Assembly (NCBI GenBank): GCA_947044405.1
Contig: CAMRHE010000321.1
Coordinates: 434,001 to 498,000 of the forward strand
Length of the DNA stretch: 64,000 bases
Source of the DNA: Leptodactylus fallax
Taxonomy: Eukaryota > Chordata > Amphibia > Anura > Leptodactylidae
Direction of reading: 5' to 3'
The position numbers and the translations under genes were made by a program. The notes beneath the pieces were generated by a model. That model was not told the origin of the DNA, did no database searches, and was given only the letters and a program-made list of their open reading frames with translations. Of this stretch, positions 43,052 to 54,497 are shown in pieces (within the stretch, counting starts at the first letter, position 1; every line of letters begins with the position of its first letter).

Positions 43052-43990
43052 ACACAGGCACATATACCCTAATCGCAAAACACAATTACAGCAATGCATA
43101 TGACCTGAAGTCCATCTTCATTCAGTATGAGCATGCTCTGTTTGTCTTTGTCTTCTCCACAGCTGCTTATTAGATCAGAGCTACATAATCATGCATATGC
43201 TATCCTAACAGATGGAGCACCTGGGAAATGTAGTTTTCACCAGTAACCAGTCACAGGCTGCACAGTAAGGACCACCTACTCTGGCCAATGCAAGCTGAAA
43301 ATGTAATGGTGCTATTGTGATTCAGATCTGGAAAGAGAGACACATATGAGTTGGGTGAAGTGACAGATATAGATGTTTAATCTGCGTAGTTATTCAAGTT
43401 TAAAAAAAACCTGTTGTATGTTGGGAAAACCCTTTAAGATGCTGCAACAACTTCCAGTTTTCTGTGAAGACTTTACCATTTAATTTTGGAACAGGGTGGT
43501 GAGGATCCTTCACAAATTACAATGCCAAAAATGCTTTAATGAGACTAGGTGGTGATACAAGGTGATAAGGTCTGCCATGCATGCTGAGGCCTGTTATACT
43601 GTAGCAAGAAAGAGACTTCCTCAAACTACTATCGCAATATTGGAAATTCAGCAAGATGTTGCATGCTGTAATGATAACTACCTTATTCCTTCTCTGCCGA
43701 AGTGTTGACCTCATATTAGAAGCATTTATTGGAATCCAACCCCCCATAGACTGCCAACTTGTAGAAAGTGATCTTCAATTCCTAGCATGCATTTCCACTG
43801 CTTCCTGGTCCAGTGACATGGCACTTTACATCATTTGTTGCAACATTTTTTTAAGATGCTGCTACTTGGGCATGGAAACCAAATAGTTTTTTTTTTTTTA
43901 ATCCTTTATTACCTTATTTAAATTTAATTTAAATAATACAGAATGTAAATTCACACATCAAACATAATTTAGGCGTTTTTTTCCAATTTA
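42396..43990. other. No gene seen; (TG)n at 43019-43052
   Basis: Unique DNA with a (TG)16-type microsatellite. 43130-43260 has CACAGCTGCTTATTAG and ATCATGCATATGC motifs, but not enough to call a regulatory element. Confidence 0.5.
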
Positions 43991-44322
43991 GGCTAAGGCC
44001 CAACGTAGCGAGACACAGCTGCAAAAAGCTGTGGAAGAGACTACAAAGGAATAGCATTGCGTGTTTTTCTGCAGCGCTTTTCACAGAAAGTTCCTCTGCA
44101 GACTTTCTGTCCCTATTATAGCTATATGGTATTTCATTAGGTATAATTGAAATACTGTGATTTACAAAATGCAACGGTTTTTGAAATCACAGCATTTCCG
44201 TGGATATTTTCTGCAATGTGTGGATGGGAATAGCTAGAATCCCATCCACTTTGCAGGAATTGTTAAACGTTGCGGTTTTTGTTGTGGCCAAATCACGGTG
44301 TTTTCGCAGCATGGGTCCTTAA
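43991..44322. repeat. A-type MITE
   Basis: GGCTAAGGCCCAACGTAGCG to AGCATGGGTCC. Its right end runs straight into TTAAAGGGATTC, another family's terminus. Confidence 0.7.
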
Positions 44323-44915
44323 AGGGATTCATTGTCGGGCTGCCATAATTAAAATGTTGATTAAAAAATACCTATATCTTCTAATGGGCCAATCACTGTG
44401 ACTAAGCAGGAACAAAGCCAGAGTTAAATTCACAACAGAATCTGTAATTTTATTAATTACCAGGAAATAACCAAAAAACATGATTAATAGTACCAGTCTC
44501 CTTGCCAACCAAGCCAACACTGATGAACATGGCTTGTGCCACTTTGTAATACCTAGAGTTTATTTGGAAATAAGAAGTGAGTCTGTTTTTGCTCCTAGAG
44601 AATTCTACTTCTAAGTAACAGCATTTTATAAAAGCAGTTTTAAAGAAAAACATTGGAGACACAGAATTACAGTTCTGATGGCATCCTATGACAGTGTTAT
44701 AAAGGTCTGTATATTTTACTTTTCATATTTATTAACACTTGATGAGGCAAATACAATAAAAGTGAAAAAGGGCTATCCTCATTCTGCACTTCTTTCTTTT
44801 ACTTTGGAAACACCCATAAGTAAATTGAAACTCTTGTCTGATTGTTTTTAGGGATGAATACATGGGGTAAATATGGACTGGATCATTTAGTTTTTTATAT
44901 TTCTGAAAGTACACA
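44323..44915. other. No gene seen
   Basis: Unique AT-rich DNA, possibly starting with a TTAAAGGGATTC terminus. Confidence 0.4.
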
Positions 44916-45265
44916 GGCAGATTTACTAATGAAAATTTAGCAGAATTGTAGTGTAATTTGCACCAAAATACTGTTGTCTGTGCTTTACTCCTCATCAATA
45001 GTTTTAGACCCTTTGCGATGGTTTCTGTGCATAGTCTGACAAGCAGGTGTGGATTATCAGGAAAGGGGTGGGGATTAAGGTATGCCAACGTTTGCAAAAA
45101 CTGCACCAAAATTATAGCTCATTTTTTGTTGCAAACAAAAGCAACTAATGACAGGTGTAAAGTTAGACTAAACAGTTTGAAAATATGAAAGATTTATCAA
45201 ACAGTATCAATTACAGTGATAAATCTGGCACAGTTTAAAACTGTCTGTCTATTAGTAAATCTGCC
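44916..45265. repeat. Inverted-repeat element with GGCAGATTTACTAAT ends
   Basis: Left GGCAGATTTACTAATG; right CTATTAGTAAATCTGCC. The terminal repeats pair over 15-16 bp. Fragments of the same family occur near 2330 and 29180-29280. It is followed by a C-rich/(CA)n tract (45262-45298). Confidence 0.75.
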
Positions 45266-45298
45266 CCCCCCCACACACACACACAAACACACATACAC

Positions 45299-45874
45299 GG
45301 CTCCCTGCCCCTTCAACCACCAATGTTATTAAAAAGGGCAGTTGAGGAGGCCCCCCGCAACCATAGGGTCCGCATTGGCCCTATGGTAAAATGTTCAGTT
45401 TGATTTCACAGTAGAATATTTTATTTCTTTATAGTAATAGTATTTTTTTTTACTTGACAGAACTGCAACTGCATCTCTATGGTCACATACACAAAAGAAC
45501 GTGGAGACCAGCGAGAAATTGATTTTACAAGTGCAAATTCTGGGATTTTAAATATTAATCATTTCAATTTCAGAAAACAAAAGAGAAATAACAAAGCTGC
45601 ATTGAGCAAAACAATAGCATTTTCCTCTTGGTGCTTGAACATAAGAACTTACTCAGTGACCTGCATGAAAGTAAAGGGCAGAGCAGTATCGAGGACATTC
45701 ACATGAAATGGCAAAGAAATGTAGAAATGTTTGTAAAGGTTACATCTCACAGAAAATCTACAAGTGAACCTGGAAATATAATCATCTGCTTAATTTTAAT
45801 AGATTTTTTTCCCCTCATGTATAGAAATGAATAAAGCAATATAATGACTAATGACAACATTAACAAAACATCTT
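45299..45874. other. No gene seen
   Basis: Unique AT-rich DNA. Confidence 0.4.
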
Positions 45875-45876
45875 TA

Positions 45877-46130
45877 TGCTAGGTTCACACCTGCACCTGG
45901 ATTCCATTTGGGGTTTCCGTCCCCGAATCCGCTTGAAAAATGCAGAGAGAATAGTCCTGCAAGCAGGGCTTTTCTCTCCACATTTTTCGTGGGGAAACTC
46001 GGCGGACCCCATTATAGTCTATGGGGTCTGCGGGTTTCCACGGGTAACCGCTTTTTAAGCGGATTGACGCTTTTCAGGTCCCCAAGCAGACCCGAAGAAC
46101 AGAAACCTGAATGCAGGTGTGAACCTAGCG
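45877..46130. repeat. Inverted-repeat element with TGCTAGGTTCACACCTG ends
   Basis: Left TATGCTAGGTTCACACCTGC; right GCAGGTGTGAACCTAGCGTA. TA lies on both sides. The centre has a palindrome, GGACCCCATTATAG / CTATGGGGTC (46003-46028). Confidence 0.8.
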
Positions 46131-46354
46131 TAACATATATAAGAGAATTAGATGAAACAATACAGCCTCTGGCATAAGACTATAATGGCATGAATGATAG
46201 AGATGGACGAATCTCTCAAGATTCATTTCATTTCGGGTCCAGACAGTTCGGGACCAAGATTTGCTTCAAGTCAAACAAGTTCAGTATGAACCACACCTTA
46301 AATCAACTTAAAACATAGCTCACATGTAGCTCACTCTTAGGGTTCCTAGGAACA
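46131..46354. other. Dispersed repeat start, no gene
   Basis: 46198 onward (AGAGATGGACGAATCTC) is a terminal motif of a dispersed family. Confidence 0.35.
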
Positions 46355-47034
46355 TACAGTGGGGAAAAAAAGTATTTAGTCAGCCACCAATTGTGCAAGT
46401 TCTCCCACTTAAAAAGATGAGAGAGGCCTGTAATTGCCATCATAGGTAGACCTCAACTATGAGAGACAAAATGAGAAAACAAATCCAGAAAATCACATTG
46501 TCTGATTTTTTAAGAATTTATTTGCAAATTATGGTGGAAAATAAGTATTTGATCAATAACAAAAGTTCATTTCAATACTTTGTTATATATCCTTTGTTGG
46601 CAATGACAGGGGTCAAACGTTTTCTGTAAGTCTTCACAAGGTTGGCACACACTGTTGCTGGTATGTTGGCCCATTCCTCCATGCAGATCTCCTCTAGAGC
46701 AGTGATGTTTTGGGGCTGTCACTGGCAGGGGCACACCGCTAATGAGGCGAAGTGAAGCGGCCACCTCAGGCGGCACTATCCGTCACTGTCTGGGGGGCGG
46801 CATTTTTACTATTTAATGTAGACCAGCCCAGGACAGGCTGCTTTAAAAAAAAAATAAATAAGGCTGAGCGGGGCCTGTCCTGGGCTGGTTTACGAGACGT
46901 CTCATCTCAGCGCAGGCGGCGATACAATGACGTCATCACGCCGCCTACGCTGAGACACAGGCATCTCGAACAAGAAGAGGAGGCGGCGGCTCCATCAAGG
47001 CATTGCAGGTGAGTATAACTTTTTTTATATATAT

Positions 47035-47083
47035 AAATAGGCCGTGACCTGCTGGAGTATCCCCAGCAGGTCACGGCCTATTT
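47035..47083. repeat. Perfect hairpin, 21-bp arms, 7-nt loop
   Basis: AAATAGGCCGTGACCTGCTG at the left arm pairs without mismatch to CAGCAGGTCACGGCCTATTT at the right arm. A second GC-rich stem follows (CGCTTCCCCTTCTGC / GCAGAAGGGGAAGCG, about 47119-47158). Confidence 0.95.
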
Positions 47084-47212
47084 ATTTACCTACCCCGCGT
47101 CTGCTCGTGGCCGCCTTCGCTTCCCCTTCTGCTATGGGACGCAGAAGGGGAAGCGGAGGCCGCTGTGAGCGGCCACGGGCATCGGTAAGTGAGGCTGCGG
47201 GCCTCAAATACT

Positions 47213-47525
47213 ACTATTATTATACTCCGGGGTCTTTTCAGACCTCGGAGTATAATAATAGAAGGCCTAGGGTAGGTGAGGGAACATAAAAACCAATGTT
47301 ACTCACCTCCTGTGATCCTATGTAACTCCGAGCAGGCTTGAGGCCTCTGGTGACGTCATCAGGTCGCGTCGCCGGCCTGATCACGTGACGTCTGTGCGCA
47401 ATTAAACAAGGCCGAAAGCTGCAAGGAGTGCACCGGTGTCCAAGATAGGTAAGTAACACTGGTTTTTATGTTTGTATTCTCTCCTGGGTCTCCAATCATA
47501 GAGTATAATAATAGTTCATGGGTGG
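47213..47525. repeat. Fold-back core module (copy 4)
   Basis: Hairpin TTATACTCCGGGGTCT / AGACCTCGGAGTATAA (47216-47255). Left arm GGTAGGTGAGGGAACATAAAA, GTTACTCACCTCC; centre GGTGACGTCATCAGG and GATCACGTGACGTC; right arm CAAGATAG|GTAAGTAACAC (GT at 47449), GGTTTTTATGTTTG, CTCCTGGGTCTCC, ending AGAGTATAATAATAG. Confidence 0.8.
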
Positions 47526-48255
47526 CCCACTATGGGGCATAATACCGTGTGCAGGGGCCACTGTAGAGCATAATACCCTGTGCAGGGGCCACTATGGAGC
47601 ATAATACCGAGTACAGGGGCCACTATAGAGCATAATACCGGGTGCAGGGGCCACTAGGGAGCATAATACAAGTACAGGGGGCCACTAGGGAGCATAATAC
47701 AAGTGCAGGGGCCACTATGGAGCATGATACAAGTGCAGGGGGCCACTATGGCGCATAATACCGAGTGCAGGGGCCACTATAGAGCATAATACTGGGTGCA
47801 GGGGCCACTATGGAGCATAATGGAAGTTCAGGGACCACTGTGGAGCATAATACAAGTGCAGGGGCCACTATGGAGCATAATACCAGTGCAGGGGCCACTA
47901 TAGAGCATGATGCCAGTGCAAGGGCCACTATGGAGCATAATACCGTGTACAGGGGCCACTGTGGAGCATAATACTGTGTGCAGGGGCCTCTGTGGAGCAT
48001 AATACCATGTGCAGGGGCCAATATGGGGCATAATACCGTGTGCAGGGGTCACTAGGGAGCATAAAACTGTTTGCAGGAGTTGCTGTGGAACATAATACCG
48101 TGTGCAGTGGCCACTGCGAGGCATAATACCATGTGCAGGGGCCACTATGGCGATAATACCGTGTGCAAGGCCACTGCGAGGCATAATACAGTGTGCAGGG
48201 GCCTCTGCGGGCCATAATACTGTGTAATACTGTGTGCAGGGGCTGCTGTGGAACA
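47515..48255. repeat. 30-31 bp minisatellite, about 24 units
   Basis: The unit is GTGCAGGGGCCACTATGG-AGCATAATACC with drift. Head-to-tail, no spacers. Confidence 0.9.
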
Positions 48256-50641
48256 TTATAGTGTGTGTAAATGGGGCGCTATAAACAGGGGCTGTTTATA
48301 TTATACGCTGTCTGTTTATAGTGGCCGTGTGATGTAATTCTAGCATTGTCACATACTGTAGACATGTACAGGATGAGGCTGTAGTTACATTACATGGCCG
48401 CTATGAGATCAATGACACTATGTAAACAGAGAAGCGGTCATTGCGCTTACACAGGTACCATTTAAATAGGTGATCAGTGGGGGTCCTGGGTTTTTGAGCC
48501 CCACTGATTAGTTTATTAATGACCTGGAAAACCTTTTAATTAGTTAACACCTGGGGCATTATTAATAAGGGGCACTATTCAAACAGGGTACACACAGATG
48601 TTATTAATATAAACATGCATTTGGGGGTATTTTTCATTATGGGGGTTATATCATATATTTTATAATTGGGGGTAGCAGCAGAATGGGGGCTTTGTGTAGG
48701 CGAGGACAATGTGGGTTGGATGCCTGGAAAAGTGAGGAGTCAAAGATGTCTGTGTTGTAAACTTTACAGAGACAAGTCACAGCTGGAAGAAGTGGTCATG
48801 GCAGTCCAAAGGGAAGAGAAGGGAAATGTGAAGGATTAGTCAGAGACGTCACCTGTAAGTCACAAAATGTTACTGCACTGTATTCACCTAAATGATAGAG
48901 GATAAATACCTGATTGATGGGGGTCTGTCTGCTGAGACCCCCACTGAGCCTGAGAATTGGGTTTTTTCCCCCCACTGGGTGGGAATTCAGCCTGACCGCA
49001 GCCATATATATAGGTGTGTCACTTGGTGGATGGACGAATCTGCGTGGCTCTCATTCACTTCGATGGGAGCGTCAAAGATACCCGAAGTCCAGTACTCAGC
49101 TATCTGCGGGGATCCTATTATAGAGAATGGGGGCCACGTGGGCTCGTCCATCCACCAAGCAGAAGATGTGTGAAGTTACTTTCATTGTTAATGCCGTGTT
49201 GTTGATCTGATACTGAAGTAAAGCAGTAAGAAGAATTCTTAAAAACTGTTTTATAACTTTGTGTGTTGTGTATATTGTGCGACGATAACAGTGTGTTAAA
49301 CTAGTAGCTTGGAAACTCAATTTTATTTTTTTTTTTTTTGGGGGGGGGCGTCTTTCTATAGTCCACCTCAGGTAGCAAGGAGGCTAGGTTCACCGCTGGT
49401 CACTGGGCAACACGGACTTTCAACTCCCTCCAAAGGTTTTCTATGGGGTTGAGATCTGGAGACTTGCTAGGCCACTCCAGGACCTTGAAATGCTTCTTAT
49501 GAAGCCACTCCTTCGTTGCCCTGGCGGTGTGCTTGGGATCATTGTCATGCTGAAAGACCCAGCCACGTTTCAGCTTCAATGCCCTTGCTGATGGAAGGAG
49601 GTCTGCACTCAAAATTTCACGATACATGGCTCCACTCATTCTTTCACGTACACGGATCAGTCGTCCTGGTCCCTTTGCAGAGAAACAGCCCCAAAGCATG
49701 ATGTTGCCACCCCCATGCTTCACAGTAGGTATGGTGTTCTTTGGATGCAACTCGGCATTCACTCTCCTCCAAACACGACGAGTTGTGTTTCTACCAAACA
49801 GTTCTACTTTGGTTTCATCTGACCAGATGACATTCTCCCAATACTCTTCTGGAACATCCAAATGCTCTCTAGGAAACTTCAGACGGGCCCGAATATGTAC
49901 TGGCTTAAGCAGGGGGACACATCTAGCACTGCAGGATCGGAGTCCCTGGCATCGTAGTGTGTTACTGACGGTAGCCTTTGTTACGTTAGTCCCAGCTTTC
50001 TGCAGGTCATTCACTAGGTCCCCCTGTGTGGTTCTGGGATTTTTGCTCACCGTTCTTGTGATCATTTTAACCCCATGGGGTGAGATCTTGCGTGGAGCCC
50101 CTGATCGAGGGAGATTATCAGTGGTCTTGTATGTCTTCCATTTTCTAATTATTGCTCCCACAGTTGATTTCTTCACACCAAGCTGCTTGCCTATTGCAGA
50201 TTCAGTCTTCCCAGCTTGGTGCAGGTCTACAATTTTGTTTCTGGTGTCCTTCCACAGCTCTTTGGTCTTTACCATGGTGGAGTTTGGAGTGTGACTGTCT
50301 GAGGTTGTGGACAGGTGTCTTTTATACTGATAAAAATTTCAAACAGGTGCCATTACTACAGGTAATGAGTGGAGGACAGAGGAGCCTCTTAAAGAAGAAG
50401 TTACAGGTCTGTGAGAACCAGAAATCTTGCTTGTTTGTAAGTGACCAAATACTTATTTTCCACCATAATTTGCAAATAAATTCTTAAAAAATAAGACAAT
50501 GTGATTTTCTGGATTTGTTTTCTCATTTTGTCTCTCATAGTTGAGGTCTACCTATGATGTCAATTACAGGCCTCTCTCATCTTTTTAAGTGGGAGAACTT
50601 GCACAATTAGTGGCTGACTAAATACTTTTTTCCCCACTGTA

Positions 50642-51202
50642 TCTATTCAATTTCTAGCTCTCTAAGGCAAACACAGTCAAATTTATGTCAAAATCAAAGT
50701 GACCTGTATGTCTAAGTTGATGGTGGTTAAGCAATGGTGGTAGCTGTGGCAACATGTGTGGCAGTGCTACAGGGCATAATATGATGGATCAGGCACCAGG
50801 ACATGTCCTCCTGAGTGGTGGCAGCGGTGGCGGTTTAGGAGCAGCCACATCAGCAGCAGTACAGAAAATGGAATATGATGATAAAGGGAAATGGTGACAC
50901 CACTATTTGGAGGCATCAGCCAGAGATGTTTGAAAATCCTCACTGATCCATGGCTGATTCAATCTGATAAATGTAATTTTTTCCACGATACCTGTGGACA
51001 GTTTCGTCCTTTTAGGTGATAAAACGCCACTAGCAGCACTGAACACCCTCTCGGCCATAACACTTGAGGCCGGATAAGATGAAACTCCCATTGGCCCAGA
51101 ATTCCATGGGGTAAGAGTTATTTGCTGGAGTATAGGTGCACTCTAGGTACCCGCAGGGAATGTCAGTTGCCTGTTGTGGCTCCGGTTGACACTACAAGAT
51201 TA
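50642..51202 (-). pseudogene. BED-type hAT transposase, C-terminal (hATC) end
   Basis: The minus-strand frame 51091-50903 reads SSYPASSVMAERVFSAASGV, LSPKRTKLSTGIVEKITFIR and LNQPWISEDF, then a stop. This is the hAT dimerisation domain: small residues, S..ERVFS, then K(R)..L....V. It is the 3' end of the same transposase whose BED finger and core lie at 55140-55740; everything between (51203-54497) is a later nested insertion. 50642-50890 is 3' non-coding, rich in GGTGG triplets. Confidence 0.78.
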
Positions 51203-51609
51203 AGACTAAGGCCCCACAAGGAGGCAGCGAGCTGCAGCCAAAAGCAATGCAGCATTTCTGGAGTTACAATGGGTACGGAAAGTATTCAGACCCCTTTAAA
51301 TTTTTCACCATTTGTTTCATTGCAGCCATTTGCTGAAAGCAAAAAAGTACATTTAATTTCTCATTAATGTACACTCAGCACCTCATCTTGACAGACAGGG
51401 CCGGTTTTAGACAAAGTGGGGCCCTGGGCAAAAATTAAAAGCGGGGCCCCAAATGCTGATATGCAAACAACACCGTCTTCCAGTGACAACCCCTATAATA
51501 ACGCCTCCTTTCTGCCAACAAAAAAGTAATAACAAGCCCTATTTTACCACATACAATTCAAATGAGCACCTTTGTACCACCTATTAGATGTTTGCACCCA
51601 GTCATCAGT

Positions 51610-51955
51610 TATTATAGCGCCTCCTTATAAATAATAGTCCCTGCTTATAAATAATCTTACACCTTTATTAATAATAGCGCCCTTATAAATGATAAATAGT
51701 GCCGTGTATCAGTAATATCCCCCCTTATCAGTAACAGACACCCCGTAAAAATAATACTGCTCCCTTTAAAAATAATAGCCCCCTCATAAATAATAGTTAC
51801 CCTTATAAATAATAGTCCCCATTATCACTTATCCCCCCTTATAAATAGTTCCCCTCTTATAAATAATAGTTCCCCTCTTATAAATAATAGCCCCCTCATA
51901 CTTAAGTTTCCCAATTATATATAGTAACCCACCCTTATATATAATAGTTCTCCGT
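51610..51955. repeat. TTATAAATAATAG minisatellite (copy 2)
   Basis: Shorter counterpart of 25680-26150; the two copies differ in unit number. Confidence 0.85.
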
Positions 51956-52279
51956 TATACAGTGTCGGACTGAAGGGCCTTAGGCCCACCAAAGGAACTT
52001 GTTCTGGGGCCACACCCAACAGCTTCCTGCTAATAGCCTACACCACGACTCCTTCACTGAAGTTTACATATGTGCTGACTATCTGGGGTTACTGAGTATG
52101 TTCCCAGTATAGTTAGCCCCTATAGTACTGTGCAGGCCCCAATAACTCCATGGCCAGTTCATGCACAGTACTGTATGGGGAATGACATGGCCATGGAGCA
52201 CTACACATATGTGCAAGATTATAGTGAGGGAGCTGTGATGCAGACATAGCACACAGGGCTGCCAGCAGGAATTGTGAGC

Positions 52280-53730
52280 CACCCCCCACACTGTATAATG
52301 CTCCACATGGTATATAATGCTCCACAGTATAAAATGCTCTCCTGAGCCCTCCAGTTTCCCCACATGGTATATAATGCTCCACAGTGACCCCACACAGTAT
52401 AAAATGCTCCCCTGAGACCCCCATTGTGGTCCCACATGGTTTGTAAGGCTCCACAAAGTATAATACTCCACAGTGACACACACAGTATACTACCCCTTAG
52501 TGGCCCCAGACAGTACAATATGCTCCCCAGCAGCCCCACACAATATAATATGCTCCATACAGTATAATATTCAACCCACAATGCCCCCCCAGTATAATGC
52601 TCCACAGTGGCCTAACACAGTATAACATGCTCCATAATGACCTCCACACAGTATAATATACTCCCCAGAGGGGTTCCCACAGTATAAAGCTCCACAGTGG
52701 TCCCCCACAGTATAATATGTTCCCCACAGTCCCCCCAGTATAATGCTCTACAATGGCCCCACAGAGTATAATATGCTCCCGAAAAGCCCCACACAATATA
52801 ATACACTCCACAGTGGCCCCACACAGTATAACAGGCTCCCCACACTGTCCATTCCCCCAGTATAAAGCTCCACAGTGGCCCATAGTATAATATGCTCCCC
52901 AGAGGGCCCCCGCTAGTATAATGCTCCACAGTGCCCCTCCAGTATTTTGCTCCACAGTGGCCCCACACAATATATTATGCTCCCCAGTGCGTCCCCCCAG
53001 TATAATGTTCCACAGTAGGCCCCACGCAGTATAATATGCTCCCCAGAGGGCCCCCTAGTATAATGCTCATCAGTCCCCCCCAAATAATACCCCACAGTGG
53101 CGCCACGCAATATAATATGCTCTGCTGATGCACACACCCCAGAATAATGCTCCACAGTGACCCCACTCAGTATAACATGTTCCAGAATGGCCTCCACACA
53201 GTATAATATACTGCCCAGAGAGGTTTCCCCAGTATAATACTCACAGTGGCCCAAAACAGTATAATATGCTCTCCAGAGCCCCCCCCCCAGTATAATGCTC
53301 CACAGTGGCCCAAAACAGTATAACATGCTCTCCAGAGCCCCCCCCCCCCAGTATAATGGAGTATTATAAAGTGGGGGGCTCTGGAGAGCATGTTATATTC
53401 TGTGGGGCCACTTTGGAGCATTATACTGGGGGGCCCCTCTGGAGAGTATAATGCTCCAAAGTGGCCCCACAGAATATAACATTATCTCCAGAGGCCCCCC
53501 CCCCCCACACATTATAATTTTCCACAGAGGCCCCACAGAATATAAAATGCTATCCAGAGGGGCCCCTTCCCCAGTATAATGCTCCACAGTGGCCCCACAC
53601 AGTATAATATGCTATCCAGAGGGGGCCCCTAGTATAATATGCTATCCAGAGGGGGCCCCCTCCGTATAATATGCTATCCAGAGGGGGCCTCCAGTATAAT
53701 GCTCCACAGGGGCCCTACAGTGCTATTATT
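52280..53730. repeat. About 30-bp minisatellite with a short inverted block
   Basis: Same unit as 26455-27860. The reverse-orientation block is only about 90 bp here, against about 305 bp in copy 1. Confidence 0.88.
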
Positions 53731-53734
53731 ATAT

Positions 53735-54105
53735 TATATTCTGGGGTCTCTTCAGACCCCAGAGTATAATAATTGAAGGCCCGGGGTAAGTAAGGTAAAA
53801 TAACAAACAGTTATACTCACCTTGTCTTACCTCTCCTGGGCCTCCTCGCGCTGCTCCGCTATCCCCGCCGGCGACCGCTTCTTCTTCTCTGCGGCTGACG
53901 TCACGCGTTGTGGACGTCACCTCTGAGGCCTGTGATTCGGCCTCAGCGATTACGTGAGGCACGCCCCACGTGACCGCTGAGGCCAGGCCTCAGCGCCTCA
54001 GCAGTGATGTCCGGAACGCCAGAAGATGACGTCGGACGCCAAGGACAGGTGAGTAAAAATGTTTGTTATTTTTACTCACCTCGGAAAGGGGCCCTGCGGT
54101 CCCTT
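53735..54105. repeat. Fold-back core module (copy 5)
   Basis: Nearly the same as 27855-28245: hairpin, arm with ACTCACCTTG, TGACGTCA-type centre, GGACAG|GTGAGTAAAAATG with GT at 54049, and closing TTTTTACTCACC. Confidence 0.82.
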
Positions 54106-54497
54106 TCTGTTATTGCTTTGGCCGGGCCTGACTCCGGGATCCAGAGTCATCAGGTTCCGGATCCCAGGGACCCCTTTGGGGACGGGGCCCTGGGCAATTG
54201 CCTAGTTTGAACCCCCCAACGCCGGCCCTGTTGACAGAAAAAAAAACAGATATTTTTGCAAATGTATTAAAAAAGAAAAACTGAAATATCACATAGTCAT
54301 AAGTATTCAGACCCTTTGCTGTGACATTCATATTTAACTCACATGCTCAATTTCCAAAACATGATGGTTTTGGAAATCGCAGCATTTCTGCAGCGGGTAT
54401 TTTCTGCAATGTGTGGATGGGATTTGCAGGGATGGTAAAACGCTGCGTTTTTTTTTTTTTTGCCACGTCGTTTACTCCACATGGGTCTTCAGCCTAA

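Larger units (their letters stand above)
46726..49398. mobile_element. Non-autonomous hAT element with CAGGGGCAC ends, inside the Tc1 transposase
   Basis: 2673 bp, with exact 8-bp duplication GTCACTGG at 46718-46725 and 49399-49406. The left end is CAGGGGCACACCGCTAATGAG. The right end reversed, CAGCGGTGAACCTAGCCTCC, pairs only loosely, but both continue into CCACCTCAGG-type sequence. Inside: several perfect hairpins, TGACGTCA centres, CAG|GTGAGTATAAC (GT at 47009), the fold-back core (47213-47525), a minisatellite (47515-48255), and a 3' body (48290-48900) shared with the hAT at 38063. No transposase. Confidence 0.92.
46572..50275 (-). pseudogene. Tc1 DD34E transposase, interrupted by a hAT element and carrying a stop
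   Basis: ATG at 50275 opens 291 codons: helix-turn-helix N-terminus ([43 protein letters not shown]), then the catalytic triad D153 ([13 protein letters not shown]), D244 ([11 protein letters not shown]) and E279 ([13 protein letters not shown]), exactly 34 residues between the last two. Codon 292 is TGA (49402-49400), next to and partly inside the hAT duplication. Past the insert the frame continues about 48 codons ([32 protein letters not shown]) to TGA at 46574-46572. The early stop would remain even without the insertion; in close relatives this codon is usually Arg (CGA), from memory. Confidence 0.93.
46357..50639 (-). mobile_element. Tc1-like transposon (DD34E), split by a hAT insertion
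   Basis: The ends are CAGTGGGGAAAAAAAGTATT on the left and, reversed, CAGTGGGGAAAAAAGTATTT on the right, with TA at 46355-46356 and 50640-50641. Inverted repeats run about 200 bp (CACTTAAAAAGATGAGAGAGG in both). Without the 2673-bp hAT and its 8-bp duplication the element is about 1.6 kb, the normal Tc1 size. The transposase lies on the minus strand. Confidence 0.93.
51396..54230. mobile_element. Non-autonomous hAT element with CAGGGCCGG ends (copy 2, complete ends)
   Basis: 2835 bp; exact 8-bp duplication TTGACAGA at 51388-51395 and 54231-54238. The ends are CAGGGCCGG / CCGGCCCTG. The right end reads on from GGCAATTGCCTAGTTTGAACC, which copy 1 has lost. The layout follows copy 1 closely: TTATAAATAATAG array (51610-51955), nested CAGTGTCGGACTG start (51959), 30-bp minisatellite (52280-53730) with an inverted block (about 53355-53441), fold-back core (53735-54105). 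No transposase. Confidence 0.93.
51267..54340. mobile_element. Tc1-like terminal fragment, interrupted by a hAT element
   Basis: 51267-51395 has GGTACGGAAAGTATTCAGACC, TTCATTGCAGCCATTTGCT and TTCTCATTAATGTACACTC. 54231-54340 continues with ATTTTTGCAAATGTATT, AAAAACTGAAATATCAC and GTATTCAGACCCTTTGC. This is the terminal-repeat region of a well-known Tc1-like family (from memory). The opposite end and transposase are missing. Confidence 0.75.
51203..54497. repeat. A-type MITE, split by a Tc1 fragment that is split by a hAT element
   Basis: The left part (51203-51266) is TTAA, GACTAAGGCCCCACAAGG, GAGCTGCAGCCAAAAGC. The right part (54341-54494) is ACATGCTCAATTTCC, CTGCAATGTGTGGATGGG to CATGGGTCTTCAGCC then TAAA. 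Between them lie Tc1 and hAT sequences. Confidence 0.75.

Noticed and set aside
45876..46177. Short Pro/Arg-rich frames
   Set aside because: They cover an inverted-repeat MITE and contain no family signature.
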